DNA of 64,000 nt from NCBI GenBank assembly GCA_002435745.1, contig DIWT01000043.1, positions 1-64,000 on the forward strand, in the 5' to 3' direction. Each line of letters opens with the position of its first letter. The stretch's first letter is position 1. This document shows positions 33,751-41,501 of the stretch, piece after piece. A model generated the notes under the pieces. The model was not told the origin of the DNA. It saw only the letters and a list, made by a program, of their open reading frames with translations, and ran no database searches. Source of the stretch: a bacterium UBP15_UBA6099 (GTDB lineage: Bacteria; UBP15; UBA6099). The position numbers were made by a program, and so were the translations under genes.

Positions 33751-33785
33751 TAACCACGGAGACACAAAGACACAGAGGAAACTTT
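33751..33785 (-). repeat. Family B end segment
   Basis: Matches, in reverse, the terminal 30-35 bases of the family B repeats (contains CCACGGAGACACAAAGACAC). Similar segments lie at 25961-25993 and 36683-36720. Confidence 0.7.
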
Positions 33786-33823
33786 ATGGAATAAGGGGTT
33801 AGCTTGGATTCGCAGATTGAGCA

Positions 33824-33900
33824 GATACCATGATATTAGATGATTCTACCCAGCTACCAAGTGTGCCATGCGCAATGTTTTTTCCTTGCGCATGATGCTG
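33824..33900 (-). repeat. Dispersed hairpin repeat family A, copy 2
   Basis: On the minus strand it reads hairpin (arms CATGCGCAA / TTGCGCATG) then GGCACACTTGGTAG and the conserved tail ATCATCTAATA. Its upstream part is cut short where copy 3 begins, so copies 2 and 3 stand in direct tandem. Confidence 0.8.
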
Positions 33901-33909
33901 TTTGCCAAA

Positions 33910-34034
33910 TATACATGTTATTAAATGATTCTACCCACTACCAAGTGTGCCATGCATAAAGCTTTTTCCTTTATGCATGATGTATCCTCCCAAATAGTTA
34001 ATGGGAACTTTAATTCAATTCTTCGTATAATTGA
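33910..34034 (-). repeat. Dispersed hairpin repeat family A, copy 3
   Basis: Full-length copy. The stem arms are CATGCATAAAG / CTTTATGCATG: two base pairs differ from the other copies (GC to AU and CG to UA) on both arms, so pairing is kept. Flanks match copy 4 at 55702-55830 over about 125 bases. Confidence 0.85.
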
Positions 34035-34056
34035 TGCCGGTTCACCCGTCGCCCGG

Positions 34057-34215
34057 GCCGCCACACTCAAGCGTTTTATGCATGTGGGCGTATCATCGTA
34101 TTCCCGCCGCCACGCAATTTTTGATCTAATAACGCGCGCGCATTCAGCGCGCTTTGGAGTGCGACAATTCATTGTCGCTTTGCCTTCCGTGAATTCATTC
34201 CCGCCCTCTTTATAA
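34057..34215 (+). repeat. Inverted repeat family C, left copy
   Basis: About 160 bases matching the reverse complement of 36727-36907. The best-conserved core reads TAATAACGCGCGCGCATT, then CGCGCTTTGGAGTGCG and a hairpin GCGACAA-TTCA-TTGTCGC. The right copy has GCGGCAA-TTCA-TTGCCGC, so one stem pair has changed on both sides. Together the copies bracket the two-gene cassette. Confidence 0.85.
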
Positions 34216-34264
34216 ACCGAGAATTCCGATTCCCGACGCTGTTATACCAATATATTCTTTAAGA

Positions 34265-34291
34265 CGTCATTCCCGCGAAAGCGGGAACCCA
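34265..34291. repeat. REP-like palindrome
   Basis: TTCCCGC-GAAA-GCGGGAA, a 7-bp stem with a GAAA loop preceded by CGTCA. This form is widespread in bacterial genomes as a repetitive extragenic palindrome. I see one copy here. Confidence 0.7.
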
Positions 34292-34568
34292 TTTTTGTTT
34301 CCATCCATATTGCCAAACAGCCCCAATTATATGCTGTCAACAATCTCTCGGCCTGACCCAAATACCTTTTTAGTTGTAGAACTGCGTCGACGAATGCCGC
34401 CGATGTATTTGTCGAATTTCTTAATTAAGAAGAAACCAATGCGTTATTTGTTGTTCAACGTTGTTTTAAAGAACATTACAAATTACAGACCTGACCCCGA
34501 TTTCTCAAATCTGAGAACCATGAGAGCGTTACTTCTTCGACTGTGGGTTCAGTTATTTTAATCATTCA

Positions 34569-35732
34569 TTAGGGGTCTGGGACTACTCGGAAGTTGCGCT
34601 GGTTTTCCATAATGAAAGCGCTACCACGCTTAATAATATCACCTAGACATGACACCGTAGAACCATCTTTATGCGCGTGAATTGCGCTGTTATAGTCACT
34701 CTCAGGCAATTCTATTGTAACTTTGCGATTCTGTTCTTCTACCATTCCCCAGACAGTTATTTTCCCAGAGGTCCCTCCTTCTGGTCGTTCTAACTTAGTA
34801 ACAACACCATGTAATTCAAAAGCTTCTCTAGGACTGGTTTCTCGGAATATCCTTCCTGCCTCTGATATAATGGGAATAGCATCCACTGGAATACTATAAC
34901 TATTTAAGACATTAACAGGTCTGGGACGTGTCTTTGCCCATGCTATATTGAGTAGAATGTCACTATTGCCATCGTTTATTCTGTTAATATCTGCAATGGC
35001 TTCACAAAGATTGGCACTGATTCCAGTACTTATGCCATCTCGGAATGACTCCATATCCCTATCGTCTCCTATTGCGAAACGTTCAGCTGCACTTCTAAGT
35101 GAATTTAATGCAGAGGAGAGTGTATTAGTAACTTTGCGTTCGAATGGATCATCAACATCCAGATTCATCTGTCCTGATCTGTCTGGAGACAAACTAGGTG
35201 GAACCCTTGAGATAATCCTTAGCACGAAACTTCCCCGCTCGGTTTGACCAAGTCTCAAATTACTTACGTATTCAGTTGCTTGAGCAGGTTTTCTTGCATG
35301 AAAGTAAGGCTTCGGCTCTACAGTGGAACACGCTGCAGCCATCATCATATCTCTTGCACGTTCAACTAATTTTATGCCATTTTCAATTGATATACTTCCG
35401 TCCCTCGAGGTTCCTGTCTGGATAGGAATACGAATAATATCAGCAGAAGATGTAGAGATATCACTGAGAATTTCAAGTTGAGATCTTTGTTCAACGACTT
35501 CAAGGGTTTTCAATGCCTCGCTAACTCTCATTGGGTAGTCTCTCAAAGATATCTCTCTTGGAATCAATATTTCATATTCCAAATTATCTGAAGACCTGAA
35601 TATCCACAGAGTAGCTTTCCCACCAAGAACTGTACCAGCCCCTTGTGTCCAACCATTTGTTCCAAGATATTCCGCCAATTCGAGGGGGCGCAAGGAGGAT
35701 AGGGTTTCATTGTCTTTTATCTGAGCTTTCAT
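34569..35732 (-). CDS. Accessory-cassette protein of unknown function (387 aa)
   Basis: I do not recognise this protein. It is soluble-looking, with no signal peptide or membrane span. The N-terminal part (about 1-75) resembles a small alpha/beta domain (LELAEYLGTNGWTQGAGTVLGGKATLWIF); a helical middle (about 115-255) follows; the C-terminal part (about 285-387) has beta-strand repeats (GKITVWGMVEEQNRKVTIELP), possibly an OB-like fold. Its ATG (35732) overlaps the stop of the upstream gene as ATGA and follows GGGGGTG, so the two are translationally coupled. DNA is AT-richer than the window average, and inverted family C repeats lie on both sides. Confidence 0.75.
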   Translation of the reverse strand: MKAQIKDNETLSSLRPLELAEYLGTNGWTQGAGTVLGGKATLWIFRSSDNLEYEILIPREISLRDYPMRVSEALKTLEVVEQRSQLEILSDISTSSADIIRIPIQTGTSRDGSISIENGIKLVERARDMMMAAACSTVEPKPYFHARKPAQATEYVSNLRLGQTERGSFVLRIISRVPPSLSPDRSGQMNLDVDDPFERKVTNTLSSALNSLRSAAERFAIGDDRDMESFRDGISTGISANLCEAIADINRINDGNSDILLNIAWAKTRPRPVNVLNSYSIPVDAIPIISEAGRIFRETSPREAFELHGVVTKLERPEGGTSGKITVWGMVEEQNRKVTIELPESDYNSAIHAHKDGSTVSCLGDIIKRGSAFIMENQRNFRVVPDP

Positions 35733-36226
35733 AGTACACCCCCATTTCCGATACACTGCATGATGTTCCTCAGCGAATCAACATTGAATATGTAATCCTT
35801 AGAAACCACAACTGTAACGCTAGTCGTATTGTCGGTTTCCGGCTCAGTTCTGAGCGATTTCCAATAACCACAATGTTTCATTATCAACTGATCCGCTGTC
35901 TGTTCCAACCAATCATCAAGATCGTCTGGAACTAATACTACTACCAACATTCGAGGAACTAAAAAGTTTTCCCCTCTAAGGTCATTATAATTTTTTATTT
36001 TCAATGGGTAATGCAAACCGTCATCTTGCATGATATTCATTTCAGTGCATTTGAGCTGAATATCTAATTTGGGAGACCTTGTCGTTCCATTTCCGCCCGT
36101 TTGGGCAATACTTATGTCAACACTGTCATCATCCACATCGGACTCGTAAATTGAATATCCCGCAACCGAAGCAACATCTCGCACATAGGCTTTACTAAAT
36201 TGCTCCTTTTGCTGATTTATATCCAT
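35729..36226 (-). CDS. DUF4365-like putative nuclease-fold protein
   Basis: A 165-residue protein resembling DUF4365. It has an N-terminal helix (QFSKAYVRDVASVAGY), then acidic Asp37 in DDSVDISI and the strand LDIQLKCTE carrying Asp55, Gln57 and Lys59, the spacing of a PD-(D/E)xK-type active site with a QxK variant. Such domains occur in defence islands and restriction-like systems, so DNA or RNA cleavage is plausible. AAGGAGA precedes the ATG, and TATAAT (36253-36258, minus strand) lies just upstream. It is the first gene of a two-gene unit with the 387-residue protein. Assignment rests on motif and fold pattern only. Confidence 0.65.
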   Translation of the reverse strand: MDINQQKEQFSKAYVRDVASVAGYSIYESDVDDDSVDISIAQTGGNGTTRSPKLDIQLKCTEMNIMQDDGLHYPLKIKNYNDLRGENFLVPRMLVVVLVPDDLDDWLEQTADQLIMKHCGYWKSLRTEPETDNTTSVTVVVSKDYIFNVDSLRNIMQCIGNGGVL

Positions 36227-36584
36227 TATCTCAATCTCCTTGAATTCTGTGAATTATATATCATTATTCTCAGATTTAACCATTTCCGCACTGAAAGTAA
36301 TTTTATGATGAGCGCACATTCAAGAGAAAGAAATATTGGAATATTGATGACAGGCCGAGGCTATTGACACATACTTGCTTTCCCGCTGTTCTTGTCATTC
36401 TAGTTGCCCCCTGCGCCTCTTAATCTCTTTCAACATCGGCTTAATTTGTTAATAGTCTCGCCCTGACCACAGGTCTTTTCTGATCTTGCTCGAAAACTCA
36501 TTCATTCACTCGCTTAGCGGTTATGTTTTCATTATGAACGAATGAGGGCGATTTGGCAACGGGGTGTCAATTGCGGCAAGTTTG

Positions 36585-36640
36585 TAGTGGGTGGTGGTGT
36601 GGGGGGGGTTGGGTAGGGGGGGAGGTGGGAGTGGTGGATG
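36585..36640 (+). other. G-rich tract with quadruplex potential
   Basis: A low-complexity run with at least five GGG groups, including two runs of eight G's within 20 bases. It could form a four-stranded structure on the plus strand. Position: between the cassette promoter and the right inverted repeat. Confidence 0.5.
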
Positions 36641-36682
36641 TTATCTTCCAATTGGGAGACAAGTATAAATAGTAAAAGACTA

Positions 36683-36720
36683 TGAACCACGGAGTCACGA
36701 AGGCACAAAGGGAAAGATTT
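36683..36720 (-). repeat. Family B end segment
   Basis: ACCACGGAGTCACGAAGGCACAAAGG-type sequence matching the ends of the family B repeats in reverse. It directly abuts the right family C copy, mirroring the left side where a family B segment also lies outside the C copy. Confidence 0.7.
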
Positions 36721-36726
36721 CTGATG

Positions 36727-36907
36727 GGAGGAGAGGGAAGAGGAGGGAATGAATTCCCGGAATGGCAAAGCGGCAATGAATTGCCGCACTCCAAAGCGCG
36801 CGGAATGCGCGCGCGTTATTAGCTCAAATGTTTTGGCGAAGGAGGGGGCGGAGTGGCGAAGATACAGTGATGCACCCACAAGCAAAAAACGCTTGAAAGG
36901 TGGCGCT
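36727..36907 (-). repeat. Inverted repeat family C, right copy
   Basis: Reverse-complement match to 34057-34215, covering CAAGCGTTTT, a variable middle, TAATAACGCGCGCGCATTC and the GCGGCAA/TTGCCGC hairpin. The two copies are about 2.5 kb apart and enclose the DUF4365-like cassette. Confidence 0.85.
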
Positions 36908-37254
36908 CGAAAGAGGAGGGTTTTAGGAGTGGCGAAAAGCGGGTACAGGCATAGCTGGGTTGCGCGCTGCCAGTCCCCGTTTTTTGCGATTGGCGCATGG
37001 GACGCTGGGAATTATTTCTCTCGCATATATCGAGCTTGGGTGTGGGGGCTGGAAGGGGTGTTGTCTATGTGTTCGGTTCAAACGGGGGGATGCGAAATGC
37101 AAGCATGGGAGCGGGGGCTGGAAGGTTATTGGGTTTTAACTGCTTCGTGAAATGCTCTTTTGATAGTTTTTTCGGGTTGATAAGCGGTATAATAATCCGA
37201 TTTGTGAATGTGAGCGCGGGACGGTGTTTTCGTCGTCGGCGCGGAGGCGGTGTT

Positions 37255-38595
37255 ATGGATAAAGATGGATTGCTTGAGTTGGCGTCTGAGGGGACGCGCG
37301 CGGCAAAAGGCGCGGGCGATTGCGACACTCTGGCGGTGTATTCCCGGGAAGCGTCGGCTCTGATAGAAAAAAACACGGTGAAGGCGTGCGAGGTGGAATA
37401 CTCGTCCGGTTTCAGCGTTCGGGCGATGTGCCGGGGCGGAGTGGGTTTTGCGAGGGGCGCGGGGCTGAGCGCGGATGACGCGCGGGAGGCGGGAGCGGAG
37501 GCGGTGCGGATGGCGTGCGAGGCGGAGGCGGACCCGGATTTCGTCGCGCTGCCGGCCCCGCAACATGTCATCGAGCCTTGTGGCCTTTTCGATTCGAATA
37601 CTGCTGAAATCGAGCCGTCCCGCGTCATTCATTGGTGTCTGGAATGCGTGGAAGCGGCGAAAGAGATTTTTCCCGACATCGTTGTCAAATGCTCCGCCGG
37701 AGCCGGGTTCTCCAGACGCGCCCTCGCCAACTCAAGAGGCGTCGCCGTGGCCGAAGAACATTCTTCCGTCGGCCTGTCGGTGGTATGCGTGGCGAAACGC
37801 GGGGACGATGTAGGCTCATATTATGATTATACGCTAGGGCGAAGTCTGGCTGACCTGAAACCTCCCCGGGAAGTGGCGGTCGAGGCGGCGACGCGGGCGG
37901 TGTCTTTGCTCGGCGCGAGAAAAATCCCCGGCGGGAAATATCCGGCGCTGCTGGGGCCGCACGCGGCGTCTGATTTGGTTCGCGGGGTGATCGACGCGGC
38001 GGACGCGGAAAGCATTCAAAGAAAACGCTCGTTTCTGGCGGGACGCAGGGGAGAACGCATCGCCCCTTCCTTCTTCACCGTCGTTGAGGACCCTCTGTTC
38101 GAGGCGGGCATCTACTCCTCAGCAGCGGACGGCGAGGGATTCCCGCGCCGAAAGGCCGCTCTCATCGATTCCGGAGTTCTCGCAGAATATCTGCACAATT
38201 CATACACGGCTAACAAGGCGGGAGAGCCGAACAACGGCCACGCTTACCGGCCTTCCCACATGTCGGATGTCGGAATAGCCGCGACGAACATCAGCGTCGC
38301 GCCCGGCGCGCGAACCGAGGCTGAAATTATCGCCGGGATGTCGCGGGGCCTGTTCATTCTCATGGCGTCGATATCCCCTCACTCCGTCACCGGACAGATT
38401 TCCGGCACGGTCGACCAAGGTTTCTGGGTCGAGAACGGCGAGATAGCGTACCCTGTGAAAAACGTGATGATAGGCGGGGAGATATTCGAATTTCTTGATT
38501 CGATAGAGGAAATGTCGTCCGACATGAGGCTGGATCCGGGCAACGCCATGCCGTCGGTTATGGTCGGAGCGGCGCACATTTCCGGCGGTGGCTGA
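37255..38595 (+). CDS. TldD/PmbA-family metalloprotease
   Basis: A 446-residue member of the TldD/PmbA family, zinc proteases that process peptide modifications in other bacteria. N-terminal domain (about 1-190) and C-terminal barrel (about 215-446) with GLFILMASISPHSVTGQISGT-like and PVKNVMIGG segments characteristic of the PmbA half. TldD and PmbA normally work as a heterodimer in which TldD carries the HExxxH zinc site; I see no HExxxH here, so this looks like the PmbA-type subunit, and no partner is adjacent. The ATG at 37255 has GGAGG 7 bases upstream. Confidence 0.8.
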   Translation: MDKDGLLELASEGTRAAKGAGDCDTLAVYSREASALIEKNTVKACEVEYSSGFSVRAMCRGGVGFARGAGLSADDAREAGAEAVRMACEAEADPDFVALPAPQHVIEPCGLFDSNTAEIEPSRVIHWCLECVEAAKEIFPDIVVKCSAGAGFSRRALANSRGVAVAEEHSSVGLSVVCVAKRGDDVGSYYDYTLGRSLADLKPPREVAVEAATRAVSLLGARKIPGGKYPALLGPHAASDLVRGVIDAADAESIQRKRSFLAGRRGERIAPSFFTVVEDPLFEAGIYSSAADGEGFPRRKAALIDSGVLAEYLHNSYTANKAGEPNNGHAYRPSHMSDVGIAATNISVAPGARTEAEIIAGMSRGLFILMASISPHSVTGQISGTVDQGFWVENGEIAYPVKNVMIGGEIFEFLDSIEEMSSDMRLDPGNAMPSVMVGAAHISGGG

Positions 38596-38678
38596 CGGCC
38601 CGCTCCCGGCGGCGGCTCGTTGACGCGCGGCCCGCTCGCCGATATCATGTCTAAGTACGAAAGAGAGAACGGGTTTAG

Positions 38679-39980
38679 ATGAGCGACACGCCGATATCCG
38701 CAAGCGAAGTGATTGAAGAACACGCGCTTTGCGACCTCGAATCCATCCTCGCGTCGGCGAAAGAGCCGTACTACTGCGTGGACGCCCTGCGCGACCCCCG
38801 CACGAAACGAAAACTTATCGATCCCCGCAGCGTTCTCACTCCCGGCATAGTCCGCAACCTCTGCGACTCTTGGGGCGTCAACCGGGACAAAGTCATCCGG
38901 GTCACACGCGACATCGACGCCGTGGACGAGTTTCTGGATGTCGCCACGAAATCAATCTCTCACTACGCCAACCAGATGCACAGGTATATCACCGGAATAT
39001 TCACCGTCGAGAAACAGGGATACAAGGCGGAAGTGCAGGGGCTGGCCGCATCAGCGGCTGAGATGCTGGAAGGCGTTCTCGGATACGAAAGGATTCTTGA
39101 AGGAGTGAGCGTCGGCCCGGCGGATATCAGGCCGGTTTCCTCTTATTACGACCATCTTGTGAACACGGCGGTTTACTGGCTGGCGGCTATGGCGCGGCTC
39201 AACCGGGAACGCGCATCCGAGGCCGGCTCCATCGAGGTCTGGCGCTCGAAAAGCAAAGATGAAATGAACCGCCTTGCAGGCCCTCGCGGCGCAAAGGTGG
39301 ACCCTCCTCTTTATTACGACTACTACGGCTGGGAACGCGCCGCCGGAGACATCCAACAGTCGAAAAAGGGAGACCTCAGCCTCGTCCTTAGCGGATTCTT
39401 CGCGGCGCTTTTTCACGACGCCGCATTCCTCGACGAGCCGGAAATTCTCATATCCGTCAAAAGCCGCATAGATGGAAAACTGATGGCGCACGTGGACGCG
39501 TCTAACAAAGTTATCAAAGACCGCCTTTCCATCCTTCACGACGAGCGCCCGCTCGCCCGAAACATTATCAAGAACCACCATGAACTGGCGGACGGCTCAG
39601 GATATCCCGCCGGAAAAAAAGAAAAAGACCTTCACCTGTTCGCGCAGATACTATCCGTGTGCGACATGTACGACGAATACTCGACCAAGTTCACGCGGGG
39701 AAAAGTCGTCAGGCTAATACTTCAGGGAACTGGCAGAGGATTCACGGGCGACGCCGTCCGCGCCTTCCTCTCCATCCTCAACCCTTACGAACAGGGCGAA
39801 AGATTGAATGTTTACGAGTTGAAGAACAGCGAACCGGCCGCCCTCGCGGAAGTTCTTCCTTCAGAAAACCGCCTCAGGCCGCTGATAAAAATCATCGAGA
39901 AACTTTCTCCCGCATTTCCCGCCGCTCCCGGCTCGGATATGGACCTCTCACTGCCAGACAACGCGGGTTATTTCGTGTGA
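38679..39980 (+). CDS. HD-GYP-like phosphohydrolase domain protein
   Basis: A 433-residue cytoplasmic protein. The C-terminal region has the metal-binding pattern of HD-GYP domains, which degrade cyclic di-GMP: FHDAAFLDEP (the HD pair), a further His in LMAHVDAS, HHELADGSGYP (the HHE and GYP-like motifs) and CDMYDEY. The usual HDIGK lysine is absent, and the spacing between HD and HHE is longer than normal, so activity is uncertain. The N-terminal 150 residues are an unrecognised helical domain with no receiver. It starts 83 bases after the protease gene and may be co-transcribed with it. Confidence 0.75.
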   Translation: MSDTPISASEVIEEHALCDLESILASAKEPYYCVDALRDPRTKRKLIDPRSVLTPGIVRNLCDSWGVNRDKVIRVTRDIDAVDEFLDVATKSISHYANQMHRYITGIFTVEKQGYKAEVQGLAASAAEMLEGVLGYERILEGVSVGPADIRPVSSYYDHLVNTAVYWLAAMARLNRERASEAGSIEVWRSKSKDEMNRLAGPRGAKVDPPLYYDYYGWERAAGDIQQSKKGDLSLVLSGFFAALFHDAAFLDEPEILISVKSRIDGKLMAHVDASNKVIKDRLSILHDERPLARNIIKNHHELADGSGYPAGKKEKDLHLFAQILSVCDMYDEYSTKFTRGKVVRLILQGTGRGFTGDAVRAFLSILNPYEQGERLNVYELKNSEPAALAEVLPSENRLRPLIKIIEKLSPAFPAAPGSDMDLSLPDNAGYFV

Positions 39981-39984
39981 TCCC

Positions 39985-41250
39985 TCAGTTTGTTTTCGTC
40001 AGTTCGAAAGAGTCGAAAAGCTCGCCTGTCACATCGTAGGACTCGTATGTCAGCTTGTCCCCGTCGATTCTTACAACCTGAAAAAGCTGTGTCTGCGTCC
40101 CCGTTTTCGCCATTAGGTCCATGTACAACTCGCTGGGCTTGTACTGTTTCGGGCCGGTCACGGTGACCACGTACACCGTGCCTTTGTCCTTGCGTTTTTT
40201 ATCTTTGAAAACTTTGTGAGTCCTTCCGTATGTGTGGTCGTGTCCCTGAAGGACGAGGTCGACGCCGTGTTTGTCGAAAATATCGGTGAACAGCATCTTG
40301 TGATAAGGGTTGTCGCGGTTTCCGGCAGTGGAGTAGAATGGCTGATGGATGGAGACGATGGTCCACTTGCGGGGATTGTCTCGCAGGACTTTCTTTAGCC
40401 ATTTTGCCTGTTCCTCAAGGCGTTCGTTGCCGTTGAGCGTCACGAAGAGCGCGCCCTGATAATCTATGTGGTAAGAAGCTTCCTTGAGTTCTTCCAAGCC
40501 TGCCGGACCGTTTTCCGGGAAAGTGAACTGAGGCCGCCAGAGGTAGGTCAGGCCCTCGGTGACCCCCATCGTTTTCTTGTATTCGTGGTTGCCCGGAAGC
40601 AGGATCATGGGAACTGAGCGGGGTATCCAGCCGATGGCGTCGTAGAATTCCCGCCACTCTTCGTCGTTCTCTCCGTTGTTCACGATATCGCCCACGAACA
40701 GCCAGAACGCAGCGTCGGGCGCTTTCATCTGCGCCGCCCGGAACACCCGCGAACACATGGATTCGATTTCATTCTGCGGGTCTCCAAGATAAACGAACGA
40801 GAACGGCTCTGCTGATTCAGAGGCCGTCCTGAAGTGGTTCCATTCGCTCCAGCCTGCCGGGCTTCCAACCCTGTATGCGTACAGAGTAGCGGGTTTCAGC
40901 GATTCAAAAACCACGGAATGGTAATAAACAGGATTCGCGCCATCAATTTTGACGGTCTCGGTTTTTGCCGCCGCTGAAACCGCCTTGTCCCTGAAATCGG
41001 GAGCGGCCGTCGCGACGGCGATCTGCGCCTGCGGGTTCTCCACCGCATCGGTCGTTCTCCAAGTCGCAGCCATTCCGGTGGAAGGGTTCTGAGTCGGGTT
41101 GAGTATGATTCTCTCCGGTCTCGCTGAAGGCTCGCCTCCCGCCGGACTGGCGCAGTCAACGCAGCTTATCAGTATCAAAACGAACGCCACCAGCCCAGCT
41201 CCTGCCATGCTTCTGACGGACTTCGTTTTCAGAGTATTAATTTTGTTCAT
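39985..41250 (-). CDS. Purple-acid-phosphatase-like metallophosphoesterase lipoprotein
   Basis: A 421-residue secreted phosphoesterase. The signal peptide contains a lipobox-like region (ILISC then VDC). A fibronectin-type N-terminal domain (about 45-130) precedes the metallophosphoesterase domain with the ordered metal motifs YLGDPQ, GDIVNNGE, GNHE, HQPF and GHDHTYGR, matching the two-metal site of purple acid phosphatases. It would hydrolyse phosphoesters outside the cytoplasm. The ATG at 41250 has GGAGG upstream; a longer in-frame start at 41307 lacks one. It is convergent with the HD-GYP gene (4 bases apart) and divergent from another phosphoesterase. Confidence 0.85.
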   Translation of the reverse strand: MNKINTLKTKSVRSMAGAGLVAFVLILISCVDCASPAGGEPSARPERIILNPTQNPSTGMAATWRTTDAVENPQAQIAVATAAPDFRDKAVSAAAKTETVKIDGANPVYYHSVVFESLKPATLYAYRVGSPAGWSEWNHFRTASESAEPFSFVYLGDPQNEIESMCSRVFRAAQMKAPDAAFWLFVGDIVNNGENDEEWREFYDAIGWIPRSVPMILLPGNHEYKKTMGVTEGLTYLWRPQFTFPENGPAGLEELKEASYHIDYQGALFVTLNGNERLEEQAKWLKKVLRDNPRKWTIVSIHQPFYSTAGNRDNPYHKMLFTDIFDKHGVDLVLQGHDHTYGRTHKVFKDKKRKDKGTVYVVTVTGPKQYKPSELYMDLMAKTGTQTQLFQVVRIDGDKLTYESYDVTGELFDSFELTKTN

Positions 41251-41401
41251 TTGCCATCCTCCCGATGCGATGCAAGCGGACGATTTCACTTCGTCGCCTG
41301 TGTTCAATTATATATCATTTCTATCGTTTTGCTTTACGAAAATTGCCGGCAGAACGCGGGCCGGACATGGCGGAATCGCATGTGTCCTTTCGGTTTATAT
41401 A

Positions 41402-41431
41402 TTGGATTTCATTGTGGGTATTGGCTAGAAT
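41402..41431 (+). promoter_or_regulatory. Promoter for the modular metallophosphoesterase
   Basis: TTGGAT, an 18-base spacer and TAGAAT, about 70 bases before the ATG at 41502. Confidence 0.45.
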
Positions 41432-41501
41432 ACATTGAAAAACGAAGTCTTATGCGATTTTGTGTTCGTATGTCGGTCGCAGTAGCCAAGGAGAAGCCTA
41501 A

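Larger units (their letters stand above)
33686..34568. other. Repeat-dense intergenic zone, left side of accessory cassette
   Basis: About 880 bases with no supported gene. In order: a family B end segment (33751-33785), two family A hairpin repeats, a family C repeat (34057-34215), a REP-like palindrome (34265-34291), and a diverged AT-rich tail (34340-34560) containing a GACCTGACCCC phrase often seen in noncoding DNA near small transposases. Small ORFs here are reading through repeats. Confidence 0.7.
36227..37254. other. Repeat-dense intergenic zone, right side of accessory cassette
   Basis: About 1 kb with no supported gene. It holds the cassette promoter, an unassigned AT-rich stretch (36300-36560), a G-rich tract (36585-36640), a family B end segment (36683-36720), the right family C repeat (36727-36907), and unique sequence before the TldD/PmbA gene. 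A long upstream in-frame extension of that gene (from 36997) is not supported by a ribosome site or by family length. Confidence 0.65.

Noticed and set aside
34340..34560. Remnant transposase gene
   Set aside because: The GACCTGACCCC phrase is suggestive of DNA near REP-associated transposases, but no frame gives a recognisable transposase.
36997..37254. N-terminal extension of the TldD/PmbA-type gene
   Set aside because: The extra 86 residues lack family similarity and a ribosome site; the ATG at 37255 has GGAGG at the proper distance.
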